From Sebastes aleutianus (Eukaryota; Chordata; Actinopteri; Perciformes; Sebastidae), in NCBI GenBank assembly GCA_916700875.1, contig CAKAKS010000032.1, forward strand, positions 18,095,629-18,159,628: DNA of 64,000 nt. The letters run 5' to 3'. This document shows, in pieces, positions 1-12,262 of the stretch. The notes below the pieces were generated by a model, which was not told the origin of the DNA, searched no databases, and saw nothing but the letters and a program-made list of their open reading frames with translations. Every line of letters starts with the position of its first letter. Position 1 is the first letter of the stretch. The position numbers and the translations under genes were made by a program.

Positions 1-111
1 GTTAGAAAGTCTGTGATCCACCTGCAGGTGGAGTCAGGCACGCTCAGCAAGGAAAGCTTGTCCTGTAGCAGAGCTGGGCTGATGGTGTTGAATGCGGAGC
101 TGAAGTCCACA
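1..111 (-). mobile_element. Truncated end of a Rex/CR1-like LINE
   Basis: This stretch matches 17,814-17,923 almost base for base, where it is the 5'-truncated end of a minus-strand non-LTR retrotransposon reverse transcriptase. The window edge cuts it. As at 17,924, the LINE joins directly to the start of a receptor repeat unit, so the array probably continues to the left. Confidence 0.75.
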
Positions 112-675
112 ATGGCTTCAGAAGTGCGTTATGATAGGGACACTGTTGGTTGGTTCCTCAGGGAAACATGTCTCTAAACGTGTTCCTAATAAAGATTCAA
201 GAGACATCCATAAAACCATATGTATGTTTTATTTGACCTGTTATGTTCAGAGAAAAACAAATACTGGTACTATTTACAATCTGAGTTATCAGCAATGCAA
301 GATATACTGTATTTACATTCATTATTTTACAGCAACCAGGCTGATTTAGATCCCAACACCTGTACATTCAAGATACAGATGTTTGCATATGTTTGTAACA
401 AGAGGACAGCTGTAGTTTATTGCATGTGATAAAACAGTTACATACATATATAACTACATTTCATAAAATTGATTAAAGCTCGATTATCTTTTTGAGAAGA
501 TGTATCGTCAAAGATTGATTTGAGGAAGGGTGATTTGGTCCCATTACAACACAATTACATCCACTGCAAATCTAATAATGAATCATCATTGGAATCATTT
601 ACATTTGCGCAAATGACTGTCCACCTTTCTACAAAATCTATTTTTAAGGGGAGCAGTGCTTTTGAAAGTAGTATT

Positions 676-1714
676 TTATACTGATGTATTCAGTGTAGAG
701 GAAAAGTTGGATGAACGTGAGGACTCAGAGGTGGCTGTTTTCATAATTCTCCACTGCTTGAAGAGCTCACAAACTTTTTTACGGAAGTTCTTCCCTACAA
801 TGACGTAGAGGACGGGGTTGAGGACGCTGTTGAAGAAGGCTAGGTAGACGAAGAACTGAGTGCAGATAGTTAGGACGAACTTCAGGTGACACCCGCCCAG
901 GACGTCAGCCCGTACGAGCACGTTCAGCATGGTGACCACGTGGAACGGCACCCAGCAGATGAGGAACGCCAGGAGGACCGCCAGCACCAGAGTGGTGGCC
1001 TTCTGCTCCGTTCTCTCAGCATTGAACCTCTCTATCGTATGGATCTTCAAAGCCTGAAGAATCTTGACTGTGCAGAATGAGATGATCGAAATGGGGATGA
1101 TCAAGCCAAAAACGAACAACATCCCATCAAAGACCAGCTGCACCGTGTGGTTTGGGTAGTCCAGAAAACATTGAGTAATATTACCAGAACGATTATCCAC
1201 TTCCCTAAAGACGAATGTGGGGACACTCAGGAGCAAGCCGAAACCCCACATCAGCAGACAGCCCAGTTTGGCATATTTTGGACTACGCATTCTACCATGG
1301 GACAGCGGGTGCACCAGTGCCACATAGCGATCTACGCTAACCAGAATGAGGAAGTAGATGCTGCTATAGGCGTTCATCTTAATGCCCATGCTGACGACTT
1401 TGCACAGGAACACACCAAAAGGCCAATTGAAACGGTTGTATACGTAGACGGCCCAGAAAGGCAAACAGGACACCAGGACGAGGTCAGCAGCAGCCAGGTT
1501 GCTCAAGTAGATCTCGGCCACGGTGCAGGCCTTCTTGTGGAAGCAGAAAACCATCAGGACAAACACGTTGAACATGATTCCCAGCACGGCGATGAGCAGG
1601 ATATACACCGGCTGTCCGATGTAGAGCCACTCCCAGTCGTACATATCAGGGCAATCTGTGCCATCGGTGTTGTTTTGGTCTCCATATAAAGCTGTGGTGC
1701 TGAAGTCTGGGACG
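676..1714 (-). CDS. bdkrb2: Bradykinin receptor-like GPCR, copy 1, main coding exon
   Basis: This is a class A GPCR of the bradykinin family, expected at the plasma membrane with kinin peptides as ligands and Gq/Gi coupling. The spliced protein would be 352 residues. Numbering from the exon 1 ATG, the N-terminus has an NNT sequon at 21, TM1 is about 42-64 and TM2 about 72-95 (TVAEIYLSNLAAADL). The TM3 cysteine is 111 and pairs with the loop-2 cysteine 189; DRY is 135-137, CWVP 260-263 and NPVLY 306-310. Cys322 is a likely palmitoylation site. VAEIYLSNLAAADL, GRM..(x)YAKL and VIVGK.FRKK resemble human B2 more than B1. The open frame runs past 1714 only through an intronic TTG. The polypyrimidine tract and CAG acceptor at 1715 mark the true exon edge. 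An AATAAA lies downstream at 421-416. Type A copy: Asn271 and Thr289 replace the acidic residues at the tops of TM6 and TM7. Confidence 0.85.
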
Positions 1715-1999
1715 CTGTGGAGAACATAAAACAAAGACAGTTAAACATTATCATGGCAACAAAAACACTTTTTCGAGTCAGATGGGAAGATCGACACCAC
1801 TCTCATGACTGAAAAAGGTGGGAAACAACTGCAGTAGCCTGGCTCTGTCCAAAGATAACAAAATCCAACTGGGTTCAACTGAGTGATTTGTTGTCGGGGA
1901 AATACGGTCAACCCCTGAGTTGGCCTTAATGTTTCCACAGGTGCAGAGATGAACACAACAGCTTGTACAGCTCTTTTCAATACTTTGAAACTGTGTGAA

Positions 2000-2350
2000 C
2001 ATCCATCCATCCATCTATCCATCCATTATCTGTGGCCGCTTATCCTATTCAGGGTCGCGAGGGTGCTGGAGCCGATCCCAGCTGACATTGGGCGAAGGCG
2101 GGGAACACCCTGGACAGGTCGCCAGACTATCACAGGGCTGACACATTGAGACAGACAACCATTGACGCTCACATTCACACCTACGGGCAATTTAGAGTCA
2201 ACATTGTCTTTGGACTGTGTGGAGGAAAACGGAGAACCCGGAGAAAACCCACCAGAACATGCAAACTCCACACAGAAGGGCCCCAAGTCCTGCGACCCTC
2301 TTGCTGTGAAGCAACAGTGCTAACCACTGCACCACCTTGCAGCCCCGTGC
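2000..2350 (-). mobile_element. Rex3/RTE-like 3' fragment in intron of copy 1
   Basis: A (CATC)n run followed by GTCGCGAGGGTGCTGGAGCC and a conserved block of about 300 bp. On the minus strand it ends in the (GATG)n tail typical of fish Rex3-type retroelements. It is present in every unit, so it predates the amplification. The family name is from memory; the repeat itself is seen directly. Confidence 0.6.
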
Positions 2351-2465
2351 GAACATGAACATGACTGTAGTAATTGAGCTTCTACAGACGGTTCATCATA
2401 AGCCTGTGAGCTCTCTAACTTCGTCATAAAACAGAACAGCCTATTTAAATGTCCATCTCCACACT

Positions 2466-2486
2466 ATATATATATATATATATAAC
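2466..2486. repeat. (TA)n microsatellite
   Basis: Run of about ten TA dinucleotides in the copy 1 intron. The same site is shorter or interrupted in other units (for example around 7388 and 12,375), so it is length-polymorphic between copies. Confidence 0.85.
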
Positions 2487-3522
2487 TGCTATTAGGACTA
2501 CTAATTGCTGCAATGCAACCTTTACATGCACCACCAGCAGCCCTGCCTCTTCCCATAATTTGATTAGTACTTCCCTTGTACCTGCGTCTAAATCACGTAG
2601 AACAGTAGTCACCATGTTACAATAATGAGCAACATGCTTGGTCCTGTTCACATTACTGTCCCTAAGGGCATTTGACTTTGCCTTGCACAATATGAGATAT
2701 CATCTTAGTCGTCCGGGAATCTGTTTTGCACTGAACTGTTACATCAAAGTCAATCATATTTTTAATTGATAGGCACATGAGAATGTTTCTGAATGTATTA
2801 AGAATCAAGAACAATCAAGAACAATCAATAGAGCTGCAATTTAAGATTATAGGTCTACACCAAATGTGTCACAGAGGAGTTTGTTTTTATAACTGTACTA
2901 TAAGTAGAAGATATCAGCTCTGTTTCAGTGAATGCATAAGCAACTGTTGCAAATACGTACTTACAATAACCAAATGTTTGTTATAAAATGTTTTCTTTAA
3001 TGTATCTTCTTATAATTGGGGCCAAAACTGAGCTCATATATGATCCACCGCAATCAATGTAATTTTCATTAAATTTTCCATTCCATCAACACATCGATTA
3101 CTGATATTTGTGTGTATTAGCATAGTACAATAAAAGCATTTAACCAAAATTGATATAGCAAAAACAAATGGGGGCACACTAACATTAAACATGTTGAGAG
3201 TAATTTATGAGCTGGTAAAAGACAAGTCTCTACTGGTAGATTCTATTCAGGTTTTCTATCTCCTAGTATGTTTTGTTGTATTTAACTGTATTGTTCAATC
3301 TTTTGGATCAATATATTCTGTTACCCAACACATCTTTACGTATAATACATCTGAGGACATGCAAATATATTTTGAACAAGTTTCTGTACATAGTTATTGA
3401 CATAAAAATGATTATAAAGCACAACACTACTGTTTCAATTCTCAATGTTAAAGAGGAGGAAATGTATCAATGCTAATGTGAAATGTTTCACAATATATAA
3501 ACGAAAGGAAAGTAATACATAC

Positions 3523-3542
3523 CTTGTTGTTTGAAGAGTCAT
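3523..3542 (-). CDS. bdkrb2: Bradykinin receptor-like GPCR copy 1, coding exon 1
   Basis: On the minus strand GGAGGAATG opens a six-codon frame (MTLQTT). It ends with two bases, AG, followed at once by the donor GTATGT. The main exon starts after a CAG acceptor with the single base C, so the junction codon AGC (Ser) is formed in phase. The intron would be about 1.8 kb. All six units keep this ATG, frame and GT. Prediction by signal and conservation only; no transcript evidence. Confidence 0.7.
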
Positions 3543-3695
3543 TCCTCCTGAGTAAGTCCAGATGTGAACCGTCCAGATGCCTGACTACAATGCTCCAGCA
3601 ACACTCCCTTACTCTCCTCAGTCTGACTCTGACTCGCCCCCTTCTACGGTAGGGAACTGCAATTAAATGGATATCAGCCAACTTCAGTCTGTATG

Positions 3696-3724
<29 letters not shown>
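3696..3724. repeat. CT/GA microsatellite 5' of exon 1, unit 1
   Basis: Pure CT run on the plus strand (GA on the gene strand), about 155 bp upstream of the copy 1 ATG. It lies in the probable 5' UTR or promoter. Confidence 0.9.
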
Positions 3725-3727
<3 letters not shown>

Positions 3728-3786
3728 ATCCTGTTTGTCCCCTGCACCTCGTTTCAAATAAATATCTCATTACAAAAACGTCTTAA

Positions 3787-5019
3787 CCCTCTGAGACCCG
3801 CAGGATCGGGGATGATCCCGACCGACTTCACTGTCTTTCAGAGGCTGTAGCAAGTTCAGTTTTAGTGCTAGAGTGAAGGGAATGGTATCAAATGGAACTA
3901 GAAAACCGAAGGAATCCATTAGTACCAACCATGCTAGCAGTCATGCCATCTTGTCAGGAAGGAGGATAAATAACGCTCGAAATTTTGGCAAAATTTTGGC
4001 AAAGTGATTATTTTCAAAGGGGTCTCTTGACCTCTGACCTCCAGATATGTGACTGTAAATGGGTTCTATGGGTACCCACGAGTCTCCCCTTTACAGACAT
4101 GCTCACTTTATGATAATCAGATGCAGTTTGGGGCAAAAACCATGCAGTTTTTTGAATGCGGTATAAATGTGTTGTTTTTGCCTATTCTAGAAAAGGTTTG
4201 AATATTTCTGCATATTTGGGACCTTAAACAGTCTTGGAATTACATAAACTGGGTATCACTGCAATGCTGAGACTCTTGTGTATTCAATGAGCCTAACTGT
4301 ATTCATGTGTGATGATGTTAGTCCCCATAGTAGCCATTTCATTATAGTGAGACCATTTTTTGTAATTTGATCTCACTGTATAAAAGGACCTGTGGTCACC
4401 TCTAGGATAATCACAGCCTCATGAAACTTTACAGCCACAAACTAGAGATCTAGACCATTCAGAGAATGGATGGCTTTCCTTGCTAGATTGACAAAAAGGG
4501 GGTTTCTGAGCAGTTTCCAGAACGGAAGTGCTCACCATCCAATCACTGAAAAATGTAGTTCTTGCAGAAATCTCAAACTATTAAAAGGTTTTGATACAAA
4601 ATCACAGCATGGCTTTTTCTATGGTGTTCCTCAAGGTCTTGGTGTCTTAATGTGGTATTTTGGAGGGATTTTCGATCATTTTTATCAATTCTCGAGTTGT
4701 AAAAAAAGGTTAAATTTTGCACCAAATCTGTGTAAGAAAATGGTATCAACCCCAAAATTACTGCAACAACTTATGAGACATAGTATAGCATGGGAATGGC
4801 TATCATATACTTCAGTCATAATGTTCTTAGCCCTGATACACTTGTACAATTTATTTTAAATAATTAATTAATTGATTAATTAATTAATTGATTAATGACA
4901 CCAAGACCAAGCTTTCAGATGATGTACACCACTTCTATGTGACATATACTGCTGACCCCTAAAGACCCCCTGTATCCCCCAAAAAAGACAAAAACAGGTC
5001 TATTGTGGCTCTCAGAGGG
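3787..5019. mobile_element. TTAA-site DNA element (piggyBac-like, non-autonomous), unit 1
   Basis: Flanked on the left by TTAA. It starts CCCTCTGAGACC and ends with the imperfect inverted copy GGCTCTCAGAGGG. Unit 6 at 32,950 lacks it and shows a single TTAA, which is the empty site. No transposase frame is seen. The inside holds an ATTA-rich stretch near 4860. TTAA target use and CCC/GGG ends fit piggyBac; this is inference. Confidence 0.7.
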
Positions 5020-5743
5020 TAAATGAATTTATGCACTGCTCGTTGTGCATTAGAGACAAATGAATCCATTTCCTGCACTGCATTGTGTTTATGTAAGATT
5101 GCTATTACAGTGAATAACTCTGTGAAAGTCGGGTCTGAAGTACATTTTAATGGCTTCAGAAGTGGGTTATGATAGGGACACTGTTGGTTGGTTCCTCAGG
5201 GAAACATGTCTCTAAACATGTTCCTAATAAAGATTCAAGAGACATCCATAAAACCATATGTATGTTTTATTTGACCTGTTATGTTCAGAGAAAAACAAAT
5301 ACTGGTATTATTTACAATCTGAGTTATCAGCAATGCAAGATATACTGTATTTACATAAATTATTTTACAGCAACCATGTTGATTTAAATCTCACCACCTG
5401 TACATTCAAGATACAGATGTTTGCATATGTTTGTAACAACAGGACAGCTGTAGTTTATTGCATGTGATGAAACAGTTACATACATATATAACTACATTTC
5501 ATAAAAATGATTAAAGCTCGATTATCTTTTTGAGAAGACGTATCGTCAAAGATTGATTTGAGGAAGGGTGATTTGGTCCCATTACAACACAATTACATCC
5601 ACTGCAAATCTAATAATGAATCATCATTGGAATCATTTACATTTGCTCAAATGACTGTCCACCTTTCTACAAAGTCTATTTTTAAGGGGAGCAGTGCTTT
5701 TGAAAGTAGTATTTTATAAAAACGTCTTCAGTGTAGAGGACAG

Positions 5744-6761
5744 CTATGATGAACGTGAGGACTCAGAGGTGGCTGGTTTCCTAATTTTCCACTGCTGGAA
5801 GAGCTCACAAACTTTTTTACGGAAGTTCTTCCCTACAATGACGTAGAGGATGGGGTTGAGGACACTGTTGAAGAAGGCTAGGTAGACGAAGAACTGAGTG
5901 CAGATATCTAGGACGAACTCGAGGTGACACCCGCCCAGGACCTTAGCTCTTACGAGCACGTTCAGCATGGTGACCACGTGGAACGGCACCCAGCAGATGA
6001 GGAACGCCAGGAGGACCGCCAGCACCAGAGTGGTGGCCTTCTGCTCCGTTCTCTCAGCATTGAACCTCTCTATCGTCTTGATCTTCAAAGCCTGAATAAT
6101 CTTGACGGTGCAGAATGAGATGATCGAAATGGGGATGATTAAGCCAAAAACAAACAACATCCCATCAAAGACCAGCTGCACCGTTTGGCATGGGTAGTCC
6201 AGAAAACATTGAGTAATATTACCAGGATGATTTTTCACTTTCCTATAGATGAGTGTGGGGACACTCAGGAGCAAGCCGAAACCCCACATCAGCAGGCAGC
6301 CCAATTTGGCATATTTTGGCCTATGCATTCTATCGTGGGACAGCGGGTGCACCAGCACATTATAGCGATCTATGCTAACCAGAATGAGGAAGTAGATGCT
6401 GCTATAGGCGTTCATCCCAATGCCCATGCTGACGACTTTGCACAGGACCACACCAAAAGGCCAATTGAAATCTTTGTCTACGTTGACAGCCCAGAAAGGC
6501 AAACAGGACACCAGGATGAGGTCAGCAGCAGCCAGGTTGCTCAAGTAGATCTCGGCCACGGTGCAAGCCTTCTTGTGGAAGCAGAAAACCATCAGGACAA
6601 ACACGTTGAACATGATTCCCAGCACGGCGATGAGCAGGATATACGATATAAGATATGGTTTGCCGCTGCCGGGCCACTCCCAGTTGCACATATCAGGGAA
6701 ATCTGTGCTATTGGTGTTGTTTTGGTCTCCATTTAAAGCTGTGGTGTTGAAGTCTGGGACG
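5744..6761 (-). CDS. bdkrb2: Bradykinin receptor-like GPCR, copy 2, main coding exon
   Basis: Type B copy; spliced length would be 345 residues. It keeps the TM3 and loop-2 cysteines, DRY (SIDRYNVLVHP), CWVPF and NPILY. Three things set it apart. First, a 9-bp in-frame insertion at the start of TM1 gives GKPYLISYILL where the others have GQPVYILL, and nearby DWEWLY reads NWEWPG. Second, the loop-2 sequon NHT is replaced by CQT, which adds an extra extracellular cysteine. Third, an AAG to TAG change ends the protein after SSRSS, seven residues earlier than copy 5. The TM7-top Asp is kept (VLDIC). The acceptor lies at 6762-6763, so the exon starts at 6761. Confidence 0.84.
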
Positions 6762-6933
6762 CTGTGGAGAACATAAAACAAAGACAGTTAAACATTATCA
6801 TGGCAACAAAAACACTTTTCGAGTCAGATGGGAAGATCGATACCACTCTCATGACTGAAAACGGTGGGAAACAACTGCAGTAGCCTGGCTCTGTCTTGTA
6901 CAGCTCTTTTCATTACTTTCAAACTGTGAACAA

Positions 6934-7275
6934 CATCCATCCATCCATTATCTGTGGCCGCTTATCCTATTCAGGGTCGCGAGGGTGCTGGAGCCGATCC
7001 CAGCTGACATTGGGCGAAGGCGGTGTACACCCTGGACAGGTCGCCAGACTATCACAAGGCTGACACATTGAGACAGACAACCATTGACGCTCACATTCAC
7101 ACCTACGGGCAATTTAGAATCAACATTGTCTTTGGACTGTGTGGAGGAAAACGGAGAACCCAGAGAAAACCCACCAGAACATGCAAACTCCACACAGAAG
7201 GGCCCCAAGTCCTGCGACCCTCTTGCTGTGAGGCAACAGTGCTAACCACTGCACCACCGTGTAGCCCTGTGCGAA
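6934..7275 (-). mobile_element. Rex3/RTE-like 3' fragment in intron of copy 2
   Basis: Same fragment as in unit 1, with a shorter CATC run. It lies in the copy 2 intron. Confidence 0.6.
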
Positions 7276-8433
7276 CATGAACATGACTGTAGTAATTGAG
7301 CTTCTACAGACGGTTCATCATAAGCCTGTGAGCGCTCTAACTTCGTCATAAAACAGAGCAGGCTATTTAAATGTCCATCTCCACACTATATATACACAGT
7401 ATATAACTGCTATTAGGACTACTAATTGCTGCATTGCAACCTTTACATGCACCACCAGCAGCCCTGCCTCTTCCCATAATTTGAAAAGTACTTCCATTGT
7501 ACCTGCGTCTAAATCACGTAGAACAGTAGTCACCATGTTACAATAATGAGTAACATGCTTGGCCCTGTTCACCTTAATGTCCCTAAGGGCATTTAAATTT
7601 GCTTTGCACAATATGAGATATCATCCTAGTTGTCCGGGAATCTGTTTTGCACTGAACCGTTACGTCAAATTCAATCATATTTTAAATGATACGCACATGA
7701 GAATGTTTCTGAATGTATTAAGAATCAAGAACAATCAATAGAGCTGCAATTTAAGAGTGTAGGTCTACACCAAATGTGTCACAGAGTTGTTTGTTTTTTA
7801 TTACTGTACTATAAGTAGAAGATATCAGCTCTGTTTCAGTGAATGCATAAGCAACTGTTGCAAATACGTACATTACAATAACCAAATGTTTGTTATAAAA
7901 TGTTTTCTTTAGTGTATCTTCTTATAATTGGGGCCAAAACTGAGCTCATATATGATCCACCGCAATCAATGTCATTTTAATTAAATTTTCCATTCCATCA
8001 ACACATCGATTATTGATATTTTTGTGTATCAGCATAGAACAATAAAAACATATAACCAAAATTTATATAGCAAAAACAAAAGGGGGCACACTAACATTAA
8101 ACATGTTGAGAGTAATTTATGAGCTGGTAAAAGACAAGTCTCTACTGGTAGATTCTATTCAGGTTTTCCATCTCCTAGTATGTTTTGCTGTATTTCACTG
8201 TATTGTTTACTGTTGTGTATCAATATATTCTTTTACCCAACACATCTTGACGTAAAATACATCTGAGGACATGCAAATATATTTTGAAAAAGTTTCTGTA
8301 CATAGTTATTGACATAAAATGATTATAAAGCACAACACTACTGTTTCAATTCTCAATGTTAAAGAGGAGGAAATGTATCAATGCTAATGTGAAATGTTTC
8401 ACAATATATAAACAAAAGGAAAGTCATACATAC

Positions 8434-8453
8434 CTTGTTGTTTGAAGAGTCAT
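8434..8453 (-). CDS. bdkrb2: Bradykinin receptor-like GPCR copy 2, coding exon 1
   Basis: Identical in sequence to exon 1 of copy 1: GGAGGAATG, MTLQTT, then AG and donor GTATGT. The intron to the main exon is about 1.67 kb. The acceptor phase matches and gives Ser at the junction. Confidence 0.7.
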
Positions 8454-8605
8454 TCCTCCTGAGTAAGTCCAGATGTGAACCGTCCAGATGCCTGACTACA
8501 ATGCTCCAGCAACACTCCCTTACTCTCCTCAGTCTGACTCTGACTCGCCCCCTTCTACGGTAGGGAACTGCAATTAAATGGATGTCAGCCAACTTCAGTC
8601 TGTAT

Positions 8606-8632
8606 GCTCTCTCTCTCTCTCTCTCTTTCTCT
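8606..8632. repeat. CT/GA microsatellite 5' of exon 1, unit 2
   Basis: CT run at the same position as in unit 1, about 155 bp upstream of the copy 2 ATG. Confidence 0.9.
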
Positions 8633-8691
8633 ATCCTGTTTGTCCCCTGCACCTCGTTTCAAATAAATATCTCATTACAAAAACGTCTTAA

Positions 8692-9926
8692 CCCTCTGAG
8701 ACCCGCAGGATCGCGGATGATCCCGACCGACTTCACTGTCTTTCAGAGGCTGTAGCAAGTTCAGTTTTAGTGCTAGAGTGAAGGGAATGGTATCAAATGG
8801 AACTAGAAAACCGAAGGAATCCATTAGTACCAACCATGCTAGCAGTCATGCCATCTTGTCAGGAAGGAGGATAAATAACGCTAGAAATTTGGGCAAAATT
8901 TTGGCAAGGTTAAAATGGCATGATTATTTTCAAAGGGGTCTCTTGACCTCTGACCTCCAGATATGTGACTGTAAATGGGTTCTATGGGTACCCATGAGTT
9001 TCCCCTTTACAGACATGCTCACTTTATGATAATCAGATGCAGTTTGGGGCAAAAACCATGCAGTTTTTTGCATGCGGTATAAATGTGTTGTTTTTGCCTA
9101 TTCTAGAAAAGGTTTGAATATTTCTGCATATTTGGGTCCTTAAACAGTCTTGGAATTACATAAATTGGATATCACTGTAATGCTGAGACTCTTGTGGATT
9201 CAATGAGCCCAACTGTATTCATGTGTGATGATGTTAGTCCCAATAGTAGCCATTTCATTATAGTGAGACCATTTTTTTGTAATTTGATCTCACTGTATAA
9301 AATGACCTGTGGTCACCTCTAGGATAATCACAGCCTCATGAAACTTTACAGCCACAAACTACAGATCTAGAGCATTCAGAGAATGGATGGCTTTCCTAGC
9401 TAGATTGACAATAAGGGGGTTTCTGAGCAGTTTCCAGAACGGAAGTGCTCACCATCCAATCACTGAAAAATTCAGTTCTTTGCAGAAATCTCAAAATATT
9501 AAAAGGTTTTGATACCAAATCACAGCATGGCTGTTTCTATGGTGTTCCTCAAGGTCTCTTTGTCTGAATGTGGTATTTTGGAGGGATTTTTGATCATTTT
9601 TATCAATTCTCGAGTTGTAAAAAAAGGTTAAATTTTGCACCAAATCTGTGTAAAAAAATGGTATCAACCCCAAAATTACTGCAACAACTTATGAAACATA
9701 ACAGAGCATGGGAATGGCCATCATATACTTCAGTCATAATGTTCTTAGCCCTTATACACTTGTACAATTTATTTTAAATAATTAATTAATTAATTGATTA
9801 ATGACACCAAGACCAAGCTTTCAGATGATGTACACCACTTCTAAGTGACATATACTGCTGACCCCTAAAGACCCCCTGTACCCCCCTAAAAAAGACAAAA
9901 ACAGGTCTATTGTGGCTCTCAGAGGG
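8692..9926. mobile_element. TTAA-site DNA element, unit 2
   Basis: Near-identical to the unit 1 element, with left TTAA and the same inverted ends. It shares with unit 1 the loss of the block around TTTATGACTAGAACAACTTG that units 3 to 5 keep. Confidence 0.7.
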
Positions 9927-10620
9927 TAAATGAATTTATGCACTGCTCGTTGTGCATTAGAGACAAATGAATCCATTTCCTGCACTGCATTGTGTTTATG
10001 TAAGATTGCTATTACAGTGAATAACTCTGTGAGAGTCGGGTCTGAAGTACATTTTAATGGCTTCAGAAGTGCGTTATGATAGGGACACTGTTGGTTGGTT
10101 CCTCAGGGAAACATGTCTCTAAACGTGTTCCTAATAAAGATTCAAGAGACATCTATAAAACCATATGTATGTTTTATTTGACCTGTTATGTTCAGAGAAA
10201 AACAAATACTGGTACTATTTACAATCTGAGTTATCAGCAATGCAAGATATACTGTATTTACATTAATTAATTTACAGCAACCATGCTGATTTAGATCTCA
10301 CCACCTGTACATTCAAGATACAGATGTTTGCATATGTTTGTAACAAGAGGACAGCTGTAGTTTATTGCATGTGATGAAACAGTAACATACATTTATAATT
10401 ACATTTCATAAAATTGATTAAAGCTCGATTATCTTTTTGAGAAGGCGTATCGTCAAAGATTGATTTGAGGAAGGGTGATTTGGTCCCATTACAACACAAT
10501 TACATCCACTGCAAATCTAATAATGAATCATCATTGGAATCATTTACATTTGCGCAAATGACTGTCCACCTTTCTACAAAGTCTATTTTTAAGGGGAGCA
10601 GTGCTTTTGAAAGTATTATT

Positions 10621-11659
10621 TTATACCAATGTATTCAGTGTAGAGGAAAAGTTTGATGAACGTGAGGACTCAGTGGTGGCTGTTTTCCTAATTCTCCGCT
10701 GCTTGAAGAGCTCACAAACTTTTTTACGGAAGTTCTTCCCTACAATGACGTAGAGGATGGGGTTGAGGATGCTGTTGAAGAAGGCTAGGTAGACGAAGAA
10801 CTGAGTGCAGATAGTTAGGACGAACTTCAGGTGACACCCGCCCAGGACGTCAGCCCGTACGAGCACGTTCAGCATGGTGACCACGTGGAACGGCACCCAG
10901 CAGATGAGGAACGCCAGGAGGACCGCCAGCATCAGAGTGGTGGCCTTCTGCTCCGTTCTCTCAGCATTGAACCTCTCTATCGTATGGATCTTCAAAGCCT
11001 GAAGAATCTTGACGGTGCAGAATGAGATGATCGAAATGGGGATTATCAAGCCAAAAACGAACAACATCCCATCAAAGACCAGCTGCACCGTGTGGTTTGG
11101 GTAGTCCAGAAAACATTGAGTAATATTATCAGAACGATTATCCACTTCCCTAAAGACGAATGTGGGGACACTCAGGAGCAAGCCGAAACCCCACATCAGC
11201 AGACAGCCCAGTTTGGCATATTTTGGACTACGCATTCTACCATGGGACAGCGGGTGCACCAGTGCCACATAGCGATCTACGCTAACCAGAATGAGGAAGT
11301 AGATGCTGCTATAGGCGTTCATCTTAATGCCCATGCTGACGACTTTGCACAGGAACACACCAAAAGGCCAATTGAAACGGTTGTATACGTAGACGGCCCA
11401 GAAAGGCAAACAGGACACCAGGACGAGGTCAGCAGCAGCCAGGTTGCTCAAGTAGATCTCGGCCACGGTGCAGGCCTTCTTGTGGAAGCAGAAAACCATC
11501 AGGACAAACACGTTGAACATGATTCCCAGCACGGCGATGAGCAGGATATACACCGGCTGTCCGATGTAGAGCCACTCCCAGTCGTACATATCAGGGCAAT
11601 CTTTGCCATCGGTGTTGTTTTGGTCTCCATATAAAGCTGTGGTGTTGAGGTCTGGGACG
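10621..11659 (-). CDS. bdkrb2: Bradykinin receptor-like GPCR, copy 3, main coding exon
   Basis: Type A copy, nearly identical to copy 1; spliced length would be 352. Differences from copy 1 include DLNTT for DFSTT, GKDC for GTDC, RSDN for RSGN and KQRRIRKTATTESS in the tail. All class A motifs are present (DRY, CWVPF, NPILY, paired cysteines). Sequons NNT, NIT and NHT are kept. The TM6 and TM7 tops carry Asn and Thr (VLTIC). The exon edge is set by the CAG acceptor at 11,660-11,661; the open frame beyond it uses an intronic TTG, not an ATG. An AATAAA on the gene strand near 10,363 could serve polyadenylation. Confidence 0.85.
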
Positions 11660-11943
11660 CTGTGGAGAACATAAAACAAAGACAGTTAAACATTATCATG
11701 GCAACAAAAACACTTTTTCGAGTCAGATGGGAAGATCGATACAACTCTCATGACTGAAAAAGGTGGGAAACAACTGCAGTAGCCTGGCTCTGTCCAAGGA
11801 TAACAAAATCCAACTGGGTTCAACTGAGTGATTTGTTGTCGGGGAAATACGGTCATCCCCTGAGTTGGCCTTAATGTTTCCACAGGTGCAGAGATGAACA
11901 CAACAGCTTGTACAGCTCTTTTCAATACTTTGAAACTGTGTGA

Positions 11944-12262
11944 ACATCCATCCATCCATCTATCCATCCATTATCTGTATCCGCTTATCCTATTCAGGGG
12001 CGAAGGCGGGGTACACCCTGGACAGGTCGCCAGACTATCACAGGGCTGACACATTGAGACAGACAACCATTGACGCTCACATTCACACCTACGGGCAATT
12101 TAAAGTCAACATTGTCTTTGGACTGTGTGGAGGAAAACGGAGAACCCGTAGAAAACCCACCAGAACATGCAAACTCCACACAGAAGGGCCTCAAGTCCTG
12201 CGACCCTCTTTCTGTGAGGCAACAGTGCTAACCACTGCACCACCATGCAACCCCGTGCGAAC
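11944..12262 (-). mobile_element. Rex3/RTE-like 3' fragment in intron of copy 3
   Basis: Same fragment. It has lost about 50 bp (GTCGCGAGGGTGCTGGAGCC and neighbours) compared with units 1, 4 and 5. Confidence 0.6.

Larger units (their letters stand above)
112..5149. repeat. Tandem receptor unit 1 (about 5.0 kb)
   Basis: The unit runs from one occurrence of TGGCTTCAGAAGTGCGTTAT to the next. In plus-strand order it holds the receptor 3' flank, receptor exon 2, a Rex3-like tail inside the intron, exon 1, a CT tract and a TTAA-site DNA element. The boundary is arbitrary because a tandem array is circularly permuted. The first few hundred bases match unit 4 best, for example in the shared variant GATCCCAACACC. 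Confidence 0.9.
5150..10056. repeat. Tandem receptor unit 2 (about 4.9 kb)
   Basis: Same order of parts as unit 1. Its first half matches unit 5 best: both read ATAAATTATTTTACAGCAAC and lack the 'TCC AAC TGG GTT CAA' block found upstream of the type A exons. Its second half matches unit 1. Confidence 0.9.

Noticed and set aside
131..349. 72-codon plus-strand frame present in most units
   Set aside because: Lies in the receptor 3' flank and recurs only through unit duplication. Frame length varies between units and there is no family signal.
1147..1689. Open frame of about 180 codons on the plus strand, repeated opposite every receptor exon
   Set aside because: It mirrors the receptor codons on the other strand and is kept only because the exon is duplicated. 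It has no domain, start context or splice support of its own.
1715..1734. Extension of the receptor frame upstream to an apparent start (MFYVLH...)
   Set aside because: The first codon is TTG, and the stretch is a polypyrimidine tract ending in CAG. In copy 4 the codon is TTC. It is intron.
3448..3747. Arg/Glu-rich frame of about 100 codons on the minus strand upstream of each receptor
   Set aside because: It reads through the GA microsatellite and across the exon 1 donor into the intron in a different frame from the MTLQTT start. Length tracks the tract length.
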